Part shown: piece after piece, positions 16,626 through 25,747 of the stretch
Layout: the number at the start of each line of letters is the position of its first letter
Numbering within the stretch: position 1 is the first letter of the stretch
Assembly: GCA_020852715.1 (NCBI GenBank)
Contig: JADZAE010000003.1
Location: 1-64,000, forward strand
Direction of reading: 5' to 3'
Origin: Deltaproteobacteria bacterium
GTDB lineage: Bacteria > Bdellovibrionota_C > UBA2361 > SZUA-149 > JADZAE01
DNA length: 64,000 bases
Made by a program: the position numbers and the translations under genes
Notes under the pieces: model-generated
Seen by the model: only the letters and a program-made list of their open reading frames with translations
The model's database searches: none
Told to the model about the DNA's origin: nothing

Positions 16626-17940
16626 AAAATTATTTATTCAAGGAGCGCGCGTTGTTGATCCTTCGGCTAATATTGATGGAGAATTCGATGTTTTGATTGA
16701 GGATGGTTTTATCAAGGCCGTGGGCCAGCAGTGTGTCTTTGATAAAAGAACTGATATTAATACAATCAATGCTTCAGGGAAAATTCTCGTGCCCGGTTTA
16801 TGTGACATACATACACATTTAAGAGAGCCTGGGTTTGAATGGAAGGAAACAATTCAATCCGGGTGTGAGACTGCGATTAGTGGCGGCTTTACAAGCCTAG
16901 TTTGTATGCCTAATACTAATCCTATCATAGACAATGCCCAGGTTGTGAAATTTATTTTAGATAAGGGTTACGAGCAGAATCTCTGTGAGATTTTCCCCCT
17001 AGGATCGATAAGCTTAGGAGAGCTAGGTGAGCAGATGTCGCCAATGTTGGAGCTAAAGGAGGCGGGCTGTGTTGGATTTTCGGATGATGGAAAGCCTGTC
17101 ATGAGCGCATTGTTGCTTCGAAAAGCAATGGAGTATAGCTTAATGTTAGAAACCACCTTAGCTCTACATGAAGAAGATAAAGAGCTAAGTAATTGTGGTA
17201 GTATGCATGAAGGATTACATAGTCTAAAGCTAGGTCTTAAGGGAATTCCGGGGGCTGCCGAGGACGCCATAATTGCGCGAGATATTGAGATTGCTCGCCT
17301 TACCGGCGCACGCGTACATATTTGTCATCTGAGTTCTAAGCGTTCCGTGCAATTAGTTAAGAGAGCTAAAGAGGACGGTATAAAAGTTACAGCTGAGGTT
17401 ACTCCTCATAATTTATCGTTTATTGATTCTGATATCGGTTGGTTTAATACCGCATTCAAGATGAATCCGCCTCTTAGAAGTATAGAAGATCGGGAAGCGT
17501 TATTAGAAGGTTTAGTAAGTGGGATCATTGATTGCGTTGCTTCAGATCACGCTCCGCATGACAGCGACAGTAAGAATAAAGAATTTGACCAAGCGTCTTT
17601 TGGTGTAATCGGTTTACAAACTACGCTTCCAGTGATGATGGAGTTGGTGCGACAAAAGCATATCACTTTAAAAAGGGCAATTGCCGCCCTTACCTGCGAT
17701 GCACGAAAGGTGTTTAATTTACCGAGCGTAAAAATTGTAGCAGGCGCAAAAGCGAATTTAACTCTAATAGACCCACATTTAAATTTCACGTTAAATGATT
17801 ATAGCAACCGATCTAAAAGCTGTAACTCTCCCTTTTGGGAAAGGTCGTTTCAGGGTTCTGCTTGCCTAACCATTGTTAACGGTCAAATAGCATTTGAAGC
17901 TGCTGGCGAAGTTGAACCGCAAGTCGCGAATTATAGATAA
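16615..17940 (+). CDS. pyrC: Dihydroorotase, class I
   Basis: A 441-residue amidohydrolase that closes the ring of dihydroorotate. Metal ligands are in DIHTHLREPG (H66, H68 from the chosen start), further His/Asp residues in ICHLSSKRS and SDHAPH. Start at ATG 16615 is preceded by AAAGGAGG (16602-16609 region) and begins MRCKKLFIQGARVVDPS, typical of the family; a longer frame starting at 16519 would only read through pyrB out of frame. It shares one base with carA (TAATG). Confidence 0.96.
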   Translation: MRCKKLFIQGARVVDPSANIDGEFDVLIEDGFIKAVGQQCVFDKRTDINTINASGKILVPGLCDIHTHLREPGFEWKETIQSGCETAISGGFTSLVCMPNTNPIIDNAQVVKFILDKGYEQNLCEIFPLGSISLGELGEQMSPMLELKEAGCVGFSDDGKPVMSALLLRKAMEYSLMLETTLALHEEDKELSNCGSMHEGLHSLKLGLKGIPGAAEDAIIARDIEIARLTGARVHICHLSSKRSVQLVKRAKEDGIKVTAEVTPHNLSFIDSDIGWFNTAFKMNPPLRSIEDREALLEGLVSGIIDCVASDHAPHDSDSKNKEFDQASFGVIGLQTTLPVMMELVRQKHITLKRAIAALTCDARKVFNLPSVKIVAGAKANLTLIDPHLNFTLNDYSNRSKSCNSPFWERSFQGSACLTIVNGQIAFEAAGEVEPQVANYR

Positions 17941-19076
17941 TGAGCATGAGGCATCATAAGGAGGCAATAATTGCTTTAGCTGACGGCAAATACTGGCGCG
18001 GTAGGCTAGTCGGATTTGAGGGAAAAGCGTGCGGAGAAGTGGTCTTTAATACGGCCATGAGCGGATATCAAGAGATCTTAACTGATCCCTCTTACACTTA
18101 CCAAATATTGACCTTCACGACTCCTCATATCGGTAATATCGGTGTGAACACCGACGATATCGAATCATCTAAGGTCCATATTGCCGGCTTAGTTTGTCGA
18201 GAGTTCTGTTATCATCCTTCTAATTTTAGAGCTACATCAACTCTTCATGACTATCTTGTAACAAATCAGGTTACGGGTATTGAACATATTGATACACGGG
18301 AGCTCGTTTTGCACATAAGAGACCATGGTGCGCAAATGGCAGTAATTGCTTCAGGTGGTTTTGAGCCCGATGATCTTATTGACGAAGCAAAAAGCCTTAA
18401 ATCGATGGACGGTTTGGACCTAGCCAAGCAGGTTTGTTGTAATCAAAGTTATGTTTGGAGTCAGGATCAATGGCGAATAAATCAGGGATATATTGAAATA
18501 TCAGATGCCTCTAGCCATCCCCATGTGGTGGTACTGGATTTTGGAATCAAATACAATATACTTCGTTTGCTTGTTTCAGTCGGTTTTCGGGTTACCGTTT
18601 TACCCGGTACAAGCTCTGCTAGGGACATACTTAGTCATAGCCCTGATTGCCTGTTTTTATCTAATGGTCCCGGAGATCCAGCCGCTGTCTCCTATGCAAT
18701 AGAGGCTACTAAAACATTACTTGGTAAACTTCCCATTTTTGGTATTTGTTTAGGGCATCAGATTCTTGGATTAGCCATAGGTTTAGAAACTTATAAGCTT
18801 AAATTTGGTCACCGAGGAGGCAATCATCCTGTTCGTAATTTACTTAACGGGAAAACTGAAATAACAGTGCAAAACCACGGTTTTGCGGTGCGCAATGATA
18901 ATAATGTAAAAGGAGTTGCGATATCGCATGTAAATCTTAATGATAATACAGTGGAAGGTCTTCTGTTACCCGAATCAAAGGCGTTTTCCGTGCAGTATCA
19001 CCCTGAATCTTCACCTGGACCTAGAGATGCGTCGAACTTGTTTAGCGAATTTTACCGAATGACAGTTAAAAAATAA
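17940..19076 (+). CDS. carA: Carbamoyl-phosphate synthase small subunit
   Basis: A 378-residue glutamine amidotransferase subunit. The N-terminal CPSase_sm domain (about 5-135) has [17 protein letters not shown]; the class I GATase domain has [13 protein letters not shown] with nucleophile C270 and the HPESSPGP histidine/glutamate pair near the end. It feeds ammonia to CarB. Start overlaps the pyrC stop by one base; a second ATG two codons on is possible. Confidence 0.97.
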   Translation: MSMRHHKEAIIALADGKYWRGRLVGFEGKACGEVVFNTAMSGYQEILTDPSYTYQILTFTTPHIGNIGVNTDDIESSKVHIAGLVCREFCYHPSNFRATSTLHDYLVTNQVTGIEHIDTRELVLHIRDHGAQMAVIASGGFEPDDLIDEAKSLKSMDGLDLAKQVCCNQSYVWSQDQWRINQGYIEISDASSHPHVVVLDFGIKYNILRLLVSVGFRVTVLPGTSSARDILSHSPDCLFLSNGPGDPAAVSYAIEATKTLLGKLPIFGICLGHQILGLAIGLETYKLKFGHRGGNHPVRNLLNGKTEITVQNHGFAVRNDNNVKGVAISHVNLNDNTVEGLLLPESKAFSVQYHPESSPGPRDASNLFSEFYRMTVKK

Positions 19077-19081
19077 TTAGT

Positions 19082-22000
19082 ATGGGTAAACGAACAGACA
19101 TTAATAGTATTTTAGTTATTGGTTCCGGTCCAATTATTATTGGGCAAGCATGTGAGTTTGATTATTCCGGTACACAGGCTATTAAAGCGTTAAAAGAAGA
19201 GGGATATAGAGTCATACTGGTAAATTCTAATCCAGCTACAATAATGACCGACCCTAATCTAGCGGACGCTACATATATTGAACCCATAACCTGTGATTTT
19301 GTTGGTAAGATTATTCATAAGGAACGACCTGATGCATTATTACCAACGATTGGTGGCCAGACAGGATTAAATATTGCCTTACAACTTGCTGAAGCTGGAA
19401 TCTTAGAAAAATATAATGTGCAGCTAATAGGTGCCAGCATTGAGGCGATTCAGAAGGCTGAGGACAGGGAGCATTTTAAGCAATGTGTCAGTGCGTGCGG
19501 TCTTCACAGTGCGCGTAGCATGATTGCTCGAACAGTTAGCGAAGCAAAAGCAGCTAAAGATCTCGTAGGTTTCCCACTTATAATTAGACCTTCGCGCACA
19601 TTAGGAGGAAGCGGAGGAGCAATCGTAAATGATCCCGAAAACTTCGAGGAGCATTTAAGCTGGGGATTTTCCGAGAGTCCTATTAATGAAGTACTAATCG
19701 AAGAGTCGCTGATCGGTTGGAAGGAAATAGAGCTTGAAGTAATGCGAGACTGCGCCGGAAACGGTGTTATTATATGCGGGATTGAAAATGTAGATCCGAT
19801 GGGTGTTCACACCGGAGATTCAGTGACCGTTGCTCCTATTCAAACATTGACCGATAAAGAGTATCAGTTTTTACGTGATAGTGCATTGAAGCTTATGAAC
19901 GAGATTGGCGTTAACACCGGTGGGTGTAACGTGCAATTTGCTATTTGTCCCGAAGATGGACGACAGATAGTTATCGAAGTAAACCCCCGCGTTTCCAGAA
20001 GTTCGGCTTTGGCTTCAAAAGCAACCGGCTTCCCCATTGCTAAGATCGCAGCTAAACTTGCAATCGGTTACACACTTGCCGAGTTACCTAATGATATTAC
20101 AAAGAAAACGCCAGCCTGTTTTGAGCCTAGCATCGACTATGTCGTTGTAAAAATTCCTCGTTTTACCTTTGAAAAGTTCAGTGGTGCCGACACTACTCTG
20201 GGCACGCAAATGAAATCGATTGGCGAAACGATGGCTATTGGCAGCACATTTTGCGAAGCATTACAGAAGGCTTGTCGTTCTTTAGAGACGGATCGTGATG
20301 GATTACTTGGCTCAACTGAAGAGAAGATCTTGGATCTTGAAGAGATTAATAATAATATTTCGACCCGCACTCCGAACCGACTATTTTTGATAACAAGGGC
20401 CTTATCCTTGGGAGCTAGCGTCGAGCAGTGCGCCCTCGCCACTGGCTACGATAGATGGTTCTGTAGTCAGATGATGCTAATAGTTAGCATGGAAAAAGTA
20501 TTAGCTCGTCTTAAGTTGTCTGAGCTTAGCTCAAGCATACTTTTTGAAGCAAAAAAACTTGGGTTTAGTGATAGTAGAATAGCCAAAATATTGAATACTA
20601 CAGCTAACGAAATTCGCGAATTACGTAGGTGCTATTCTCTTATTCCTCAATACAAAAAGGTCGACACCTGTGCTGCTGAATTTATCTCGGAAACGCCATA
20701 TCTATATTCTACTTATCAAAATTCTTCCGATGATATTCCTAGTGATAAAAAGAAAATAGTGATTATTGGTGGCGGACCGAATAGAATCGGACAAGGTTTA
20801 GAGTTTGATTATTGCTGCGTACATGCTGCTTTCGCACTAAAGGAGGCAGGCTATGAAACCATCATTATAAACTGCAATCCGGAGACAGTATCGACCGATT
20901 ATGATACGTCGGATAAGTTATATTTTGAACCCTTAACACTTGAAGATGTTCTGGCTATTGTAGAACGTGAAAGTCCGTATGGAGTGATTGTTCAATATGG
21001 CGGACAAACTCCGCTAAAGCTATCACAAGCATTAAAGGCATCTGGGGTACCGATTATTGGAACATCCCCGGAAGCGATAGAAAAGGCAGAGGATCGCGAG
21101 CTATTCAAGAAATTATTGGATTATCTTGAGCTAAAGCAACCAAAAAGCGGTTTGGCACGCAGTGAGGTTGAAGCTCTCGCAGTTACTAGGCAGCTTGGAT
21201 ATCCTGTCATGGTCAGGCCATCATTTGTTTTAGGCGGTCGGGCCATGGCAATTATTAGCAACGACAGCGAATTGCGCAGCTACATTAACGAAAGTGTTTC
21301 AGTTTCTTTTAAACGCCCCGTTCTAATTGACAGATTTTTGGATCATGCAATTGAAATTGATGTGGATGCTTTATGCGATGGACGCGATGTGCTGGTGGCT
21401 GGAGTAATTGAACACGTAGAGCACGCCGGCATTCATTCCGGGGATAGTACATTCATGTTCCCTGCACAGACATTAAGCGATGATGTAATAGACGAGATTG
21501 AGCTGGCCACCCGTAGTCTCGCAAGGACAATAGGTGTTATCGGGCTTATGAACATTCAGTTCGCCGTTGCTCAAGGTAGTGTATTTGTTCTTGAGGTTAA
21601 TCCGCGTGCTAGCCGGAGCGTCCCCTTTGTTTCTAAAGTTACCGGAATCCCCTGGGCCAAGGTCGCGGCGCGTGTCATGGCAGGAGAATCATTGATTGAG
21701 CTTGATCGACTAGGATGCTATGGTAATATTTTAAAGTTTCGTGATTATCGCAAGTCTATTTCTTCGATACCATTTGTGGCAGTCAAGGAAGTCGTTTTTC
21801 CATTTAAAAAGTTTCGTGGATTCGATGCTGTCCTCGGGCCTGAAATGCGTTCAACGGGGGAGGTGATGGGATTAGATAGTAAAGTTAGTTTAAGCTTTTA
21901 TCGAGCTCAAGTTGCTGCGGGATGTGAACTAACGAGCGCAGGTGCTTGCTTTGTTAGCCTTAAGGATGGAGATAAAGACGACTCTTTAGATCTCGCTTAT

Positions 22001-22345
22001 AAATTAATTCGGATGGGCTATGAAATTTGGTCGACTGAGGGAACGGCAAACTTTTTCAATGCTCATGGTATTTCCGCGAGGCGAATCAATAAAGTAAACG
22101 AGGGCTCTCCGCACGTAGTGGATAAACTAAAAGACCATACGATTAAATTTGTTATTAATACGCCTAAAGGATCCGGGTCGCATCGAGATTCTCGATTAAT
22201 TCGAACAACGGCAGTAGAAATGGATATTCCGTTGTATACTACAGTTGCCGCAGCTAGTGCGCTAGTAGATGCGCTTGCCCAAATCCGTTCATTGGCGACT
22301 ATTGAGGTGAAAAGTATTCAAGAGTATCTTAGGATGATTGAATAA
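19082..22345 (+). CDS. carB: Carbamoyl-phosphate synthase large subunit
   Basis: A 1087-residue enzyme with two homologous ATP-grasp halves: [19 protein letters not shown] at the start and [20 protein letters not shown] at about residue 562. The oligomerisation region lies between them and a C-terminal MGS-like allosteric domain (about 950-1087, with [23 protein letters not shown]) binds effectors such as UMP. Full length. Only 5 nt after carA. Last gene of the pyr operon. Confidence 0.98.
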   Translation: MGKRTDINSILVIGSGPIIIGQACEFDYSGTQAIKALKEEGYRVILVNSNPATIMTDPNLADATYIEPITCDFVGKIIHKERPDALLPTIGGQTGLNIALQLAEAGILEKYNVQLIGASIEAIQKAEDREHFKQCVSACGLHSARSMIARTVSEAKAAKDLVGFPLIIRPSRTLGGSGGAIVNDPENFEEHLSWGFSESPINEVLIEESLIGWKEIELEVMRDCAGNGVIICGIENVDPMGVHTGDSVTVAPIQTLTDKEYQFLRDSALKLMNEIGVNTGGCNVQFAICPEDGRQIVIEVNPRVSRSSALASKATGFPIAKIAAKLAIGYTLAELPNDITKKTPACFEPSIDYVVVKIPRFTFEKFSGADTTLGTQMKSIGETMAIGSTFCEALQKACRSLETDRDGLLGSTEEKILDLEEINNNISTRTPNRLFLITRALSLGASVEQCALATGYDRWFCSQMMLIVSMEKVLARLKLSELSSSILFEAKKLGFSDSRIAKILNTTANEIRELRRCYSLIPQYKKVDTCAAEFISETPYLYSTYQNSSDDIPSDKKKIVIIGGGPNRIGQGLEFDYCCVHAAFALKEAGYETIIINCNPETVSTDYDTSDKLYFEPLTLEDVLAIVERESPYGVIVQYGGQTPLKLSQALKASGVPIIGTSPEAIEKAEDRELFKKLLDYLELKQPKSGLARSEVEALAVTRQLGYPVMVRPSFVLGGRAMAIISNDSELRSYINESVSVSFKRPVLIDRFLDHAIEIDVDALCDGRDVLVAGVIEHVEHAGIHSGDSTFMFPAQTLSDDVIDEIELATRSLARTIGVIGLMNIQFAVAQGSVFVLEVNPRASRSVPFVSKVTGIPWAKVAARVMAGESLIELDRLGCYGNILKFRDYRKSISSIPFVAVKEVVFPFKKFRGFDAVLGPEMRSTGEVMGLDSKVSLSFYRAQVAAGCELTSAGACFVSLKDGDKDDSLDLAYKLIRMGYEIWSTEGTANFFNAHGISARRINKVNEGSPHVVDKLKDHTIKFVINTPKGSGSHRDSRLIRTTAVEMDIPLYTTVAAASALVDALAQIRSLATIEVKSIQEYLRMIE

Positions 22346-22389
22346 ATTCTTCGCTAATAAATACGGGTTTTTATCATATGGTTAGCATG

Positions 22390-22416
22390 AACCTGAATTG
22401 ACCGAGTAATCAGGTT
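22390..22416. promoter_or_regulatory. Inverted repeat over the greA promoter
   Basis: AACCTGA (22390-22396) and TCAGGTT (22410-22416) are a perfect 7-bp inverted repeat that covers the -35 box and part of the spacer of the greA promoter. It could be an operator or a weak terminator of carB; no U-tract follows. Confidence 0.35.
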
Positions 22417-22426
22417 TGCATATACT
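22398..22426 (+). promoter_or_regulatory. greA: Sigma70-type promoter of greA
   Basis: TTGACC (22398-22403), a 17-nt spacer, then TATACT (22421-22426). Transcription would begin near 22433, about 30 nt before the greA start. One of the best-matching promoters in the window. Confidence 0.6.
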
Positions 22427-22462
22427 AGAAACTAATTTCTTACTAATTGAAGGTGTTATTTT

Positions 22463-22945
22463 ATGGATCGTTCCCCAATGACCGAACAGAGTCACAAGCT
22501 GCTTCAGACCGAGTTACAGAAGCTTAAAGCTGAAGATCGTCCACGTATTGTTAAAGCAATTGAAGAGGCGAGGGCGCACGGTGATTTGTCTGAAAATGCT
22601 GAGTATCATGCTGCAAAGGAAGCCCAGGGATTGCTGGAGGCTAAGATTCGTTTGCTCGAAGAACGTTTGTCTACTGCTCAAGTTATCGATGTCAGCAAGC
22701 TAAGCGGGAATAAAGTAGTTTTTGGCGCAACTGTCGTCATATCGGACGGTGATACAGATGAGGAGAAAACGGTCACTATAGTCGGAGAAGATGAGGCCAA
22801 TGCTGATTTAGGTTATATATCCTACAAATCTCCTTTGGCGAGAGCGCTAATAGGTAAAAGCAGCGATGATTTTATTCAAGTAAGACTTCCGGCAGGGGAA
22901 CGAACCTACGAAATCAAAGAAGTTCGCTTTGATTACGGATCGTAA
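22463..22945 (+). CDS. greA: Transcription elongation factor GreA
   Basis: A 160-residue factor that stimulates transcript cleavage by backtracked RNA polymerase. The N-terminal coiled coil has the tip motif [16 protein letters not shown] (about 40-55) with its acidic residues; the C-terminal FKBP-like domain has [17 protein letters not shown]. An ATG five codons in (MTEQSHKLL) could also be the start. It is convergent with cca with no gap between the stop codons. Confidence 0.96.
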   Translation: MDRSPMTEQSHKLLQTELQKLKAEDRPRIVKAIEEARAHGDLSENAEYHAAKEAQGLLEAKIRLLEERLSTAQVIDVSKLSGNKVVFGATVVISDGDTDEEKTVTIVGEDEANADLGYISYKSPLARALIGKSSDDFIQVRLPAGERTYEIKEVRFDYGS

Positions 22946-24310
22946 TTATTTATCTTTGCTTCTAAAACGTTGTGTCACTATTGATAATAGTTTGTCGGCG
23001 TTATTATCTTCCGGATGATCGATAACATGTTCGCGCAGTGACTTTAAAATCTTGCCAAATTTGGGACCCGGAGAATGTCCGAGCTTAATTAAATCATACC
23101 CACTAATATTTAGTTTGGTTGAATTTGCGATTAGAGGGTCGTTACGTATTTCGTTTATGCGATCGTCGAATTCTTTTAGTTTGTTTTTTACTTGGCATGC
23201 TCCGACCTTACAAGAAAGAGCGTCGGCCTCTTTAAGGGCGCGCCAACGTAAGTATTGCTCTCCCGAGTCACGTAATAAACGCCTCAATCCACCTGCTCCC
23301 GCCTCAAGTGGCCTCATATGCAATTTTACTAAGCTCGCTACCGTACTTGTTTGCTCTTTCGAAAACTTCAATCTCTCTAGGAATTGTTTACTCAGCTTAG
23401 CTCCGATACTCTCGTGGCGATAGAAATGTCGAGACCCATCAACTCCAATAGTAAGACTTGCGGGTTTTCCGACATCGTGCAAAAGAGCAGCTAAGCGCAA
23501 TATTAGATCCGGCGAAGTTTTCTCAATCACATCCAGAGTGTGATTAAATAGATCTGATTTATGAAATTGGTTTTGTTCGTAATCTACGAATTCTGCAATT
23601 TCGGGAAACAATAAATCAAGAATTTTTAAATTCTGTAAATCGCGAAGACCTTGCGAAGGATATGGAGACAGGAGTATGCGAGAAAATTCATCGCGCACAC
23701 GTTCTGCGCTTACTTGACTTAGCTTTGGAACATAATTCTGAGCCGCTTCGTATGTAATGGGATCATATAAAAATCGGTGAGTTGCACAGAGGCGAACCAT
23801 TCGTAAAATTCTTAGGGGATCTTCATTGAATCGCGAGGCTGGGTCTATTGGGGCACGGAGTATATTGTTGACGAGGTCTTTGTATCCGTTGAGAGGATCT
23901 ATTATAGAATTATTTTCTATGGAGAATGCAATTGCATTAACGGTAAAATCGCGCAGAGTTAAATCCGTCATTAGGCAGGCGGGAGAATTATCATCTTTAG
24001 GTTTGCGGAATGATGTTATTTCGATTGACGGCAGATCGCTGACGGGCAGCAATGTAATGGTATTGTGCTTAATACCCGTCTCGGTAACTCTGATTGATGC
24101 GCTATTTGCCTTTTTAATAATTAGGTTAATTTCGGCGTTGGTAGTTAAATCGATATCTTTTGCAGGGATTTCAAAGGCGGAGTCTCTAATTAGGCCACCA
24201 ACTAGATAGATTTGAGTATCGATGTCACATAGGACGTTTTTAAGGCGAACTATTCGACTATCTTCAGATAATTGTATCAGCTTTTTCGTTAGATCAGATT
24301 GCGACAACAT
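22946..24310 (-). CDS. cca: CCA tRNA nucleotidyltransferase / polyA polymerase family, HD domain
   Basis: A 454-residue class II nucleotidyltransferase. The head has YLVGGLIRDSAF and the metal-binding DIDLTT (about 34-56), then LTLRDFTVNAIA and the RNA-binding segment FNEDPLRILRMVR. A C-terminal HD phosphohydrolase domain is shown by LAALLHDVGKPASL (about 277-290). It adds or repairs the 3' CCA of tRNAs; poly(A) polymerase activity is an alternative. Several tRNAs here encode CCA, so repair is the likelier role. Start ATG at 24310; divergent from the two tRNAs. Confidence 0.9.
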   Translation of the reverse strand: MLSQSDLTKKLIQLSEDSRIVRLKNVLCDIDTQIYLVGGLIRDSAFEIPAKDIDLTTNAEINLIIKKANSASIRVTETGIKHNTITLLPVSDLPSIEITSFRKPKDDNSPACLMTDLTLRDFTVNAIAFSIENNSIIDPLNGYKDLVNNILRAPIDPASRFNEDPLRILRMVRLCATHRFLYDPITYEAAQNYVPKLSQVSAERVRDEFSRILLSPYPSQGLRDLQNLKILDLLFPEIAEFVDYEQNQFHKSDLFNHTLDVIEKTSPDLILRLAALLHDVGKPASLTIGVDGSRHFYRHESIGAKLSKQFLERLKFSKEQTSTVASLVKLHMRPLEAGAGGLRRLLRDSGEQYLRWRALKEADALSCKVGACQVKNKLKEFDDRINEIRNDPLIANSTKLNISGYDLIKLGHSPGPKFGKILKSLREHVIDHPEDNNADKLLSIVTQRFRSKDK

Positions 24311-24408
24311 AAAGTACTAGTATTTTACTCTGAAGTATTACTTAACCACGGGTTGATAAATTGGAATCTCACTTTTTAAGTATAAGGTAACATTTTCTAC
24401 TAAGTTAA

Positions 24409-24437
24409 TTGACATAGCGCAAATTCCCATTTACAAG
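24409..24437 (+). promoter_or_regulatory. Promoter of the tRNA-Ile/tRNA-Ala pair
   Basis: TTGACA (24409-24414) with a 17-nt spacer and TACAAG as -10 (24432-24437). It starts transcription about 10 nt before tRNA-Ile. The -35 is perfect and the -10 poor. Confidence 0.5.
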
Positions 24438-24453
24438 GGTGTCCGATTTTGCT

Positions 24454-24530
24454 GGGCCTGTAGCTCAGGTGGTTAGAGCGTACGCCTGATAAGCGTAAGG
24501 TCGGAAGTTCAAGTCTTCCCAGGCCCACCA
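24454..24530 (+). tRNA. tRNA-Ile (GAT)
   Basis: Acceptor stem GGGCCTG (24454-24460) pairs perfectly with CAGGCCC (24520-24526); A discriminator and encoded CCA to 24530. The anticodon arm is TACGC-CTGATAA-GCGTA with anticodon GAT. It is followed 27 nt later by tRNA-Ala. Confidence 0.96.
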
Positions 24531-24557
24531 TTTTCGGATATTGCAAGTCTTAAATGT

Positions 24558-24633
24558 GGGGCTGTAGCTCAGCTGGGAGAGCACCGCCCTTGCAAGGCGG
24601 GGGTCGTCGGTTCGATCCCGTCCAGCTCCACCA
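24558..24633 (+). tRNA. tRNA-Ala (TGC)
   Basis: Acceptor GGGGCTG (24558-24564) pairs with CAGCTCC (24623-24629) with one G-T pair; A discriminator and encoded CCA to 24633. Anticodon arm CCGCC-CTTGCAA-GGCGG, anticodon TGC. The Ile(GAT)-Ala(TGC) pair is the usual content of a 16S-23S spacer, but no rRNA is next to it here. Confidence 0.96.
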
Positions 24634-24750
24634 TTTCTAATTTTGGTTGTCTTTATTTGTTTGTTGAGTCAACTAATCTAATCCTGTGTTATTAATGCTA
24701 CATTCATTAATTATTTCTAGTTAAGGTAGTCTAAACCCTAATCAAAATAG

Positions 24751-24787
24751 TTGACATCTTGACACAAGCGCTGTTTGCTTCTACTTT
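24751..24787 (+). promoter_or_regulatory. Possible promoter with doubled -35 box
   Basis: TTGACA occurs at 24751 and again at 24759. The second is 17 nt before TACTTT (24782-24787), a weak -10. It would serve the GntR-type regulator gene. Confidence 0.3.
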
Positions 24788-24841
24788 ATACCAAATAAAA
24801 GAAGAGCTTATGTGATATTGTATAAATACAGAAGGTGGCAA

Positions 24842-25522
24842 ATGCAAGAGCTAAATACACAAAATACACTTAGAGAAAAAATAGCTACGTTTTTGCGAGA
24901 AGCTATCGTAAAGGGCGAATTGAGACCCTGTCAGCGTATTCAGGAGATAGAGATAGCTGAGCGCTACCAAACTAGTCGAACGCCAGTAAGAGAGGCGTTA
25001 CGGCAGCTAGAAGCGGAAGGTTTTTTAATGATAAGGGCAAGAAGAGGTGCAATCGTTTCCCCTATTACAGAGAAAGATATTACGGAGTTTTATGAAATTA
25101 GGGGGCTCCTGGAGTCGTTCGCTGCCGAAAAAGCCATGTCTTTAATTACTCCTGAAGAAATAGAATATATGAGGCAACTTAATGGAAAAATTAAGGAGTC
25201 CTTTAGTAAAGCTGATGTCCAGGGGATTCTTAGGACTCATAATGAGTTTCACGAGGTTATTGTTCATGCCTGCGGCAATGAAAGACTCATTAACCTAATC
25301 AAGAATTTAGCTACTCAGCATCAACGATTTCGAATTGTACTTAGTCATACACACTCTGTGTTGGACTCGATAAAGGAACATGATGAGATTATAGCTGCGC
25401 TACGTGCCAAAGATTCGCGACGATTAATAGAAGCGGTTCGCACTAATTCAGAGAATGGCTGTCGTGCATTGATCGAAAAGATTCGAGCAATAAATGGCCA
25501 AAAGGCAATTTCCATCAATTAA
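24842..25522 (+). CDS. GntR-family transcriptional regulator, FadR/VanR type
   Basis: A 226-residue repressor or activator. The N-terminal winged helix (about 8-70) has LREKIATFLREAIVKGELRPCQRIQEIEIAERYQTSRTPVREALRQLEAEG in the family order. The C-terminal all-helical FCD domain (about 78-215) has FYEIRGLLESFAAEKA and histidines in NEFHEVIVHACGN and EHDEIIAALRAKD that commonly bind a metal. Start at ATG 24842 was chosen because AGAAGGTGG lies just ahead; a GTG at 24812 is also in frame. The ligand is likely a small carboxylic acid, but nothing nearby identifies it. Confidence 0.9.
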   Translation: MQELNTQNTLREKIATFLREAIVKGELRPCQRIQEIEIAERYQTSRTPVREALRQLEAEGFLMIRARRGAIVSPITEKDITEFYEIRGLLESFAAEKAMSLITPEEIEYMRQLNGKIKESFSKADVQGILRTHNEFHEVIVHACGNERLINLIKNLATQHQRFRIVLSHTHSVLDSIKEHDEIIAALRAKDSRRLIEAVRTNSENGCRALIEKIRAINGQKAISIN

Positions 25523-25747
25523 AACCGGAATTATACTTCCCATCCTCTATTAATACTGTTAGGAATGTGCCTTGGTTTAGGTCGCTTGAACCTACTCTTT
25601 TTGTTCGCGTGTAATAACTAATACTTGGTTTCTTGTATTTGGTTAAAGCAATCCAATACGGGGGAGCCGCTATTGCACCAATAATTGCATAAATAGCCTT
25701 GTTTGTTCGTTTTTGAAGTTAGAAATTTATTAATATGAATTTTGTGT

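Noticed and set aside
24311..24811. rRNA remnants around the Ile-Ala tRNA pair
   Set aside because: I looked for 16S 3'-end and 23S 5'-end like sequence on both sides and saw none.
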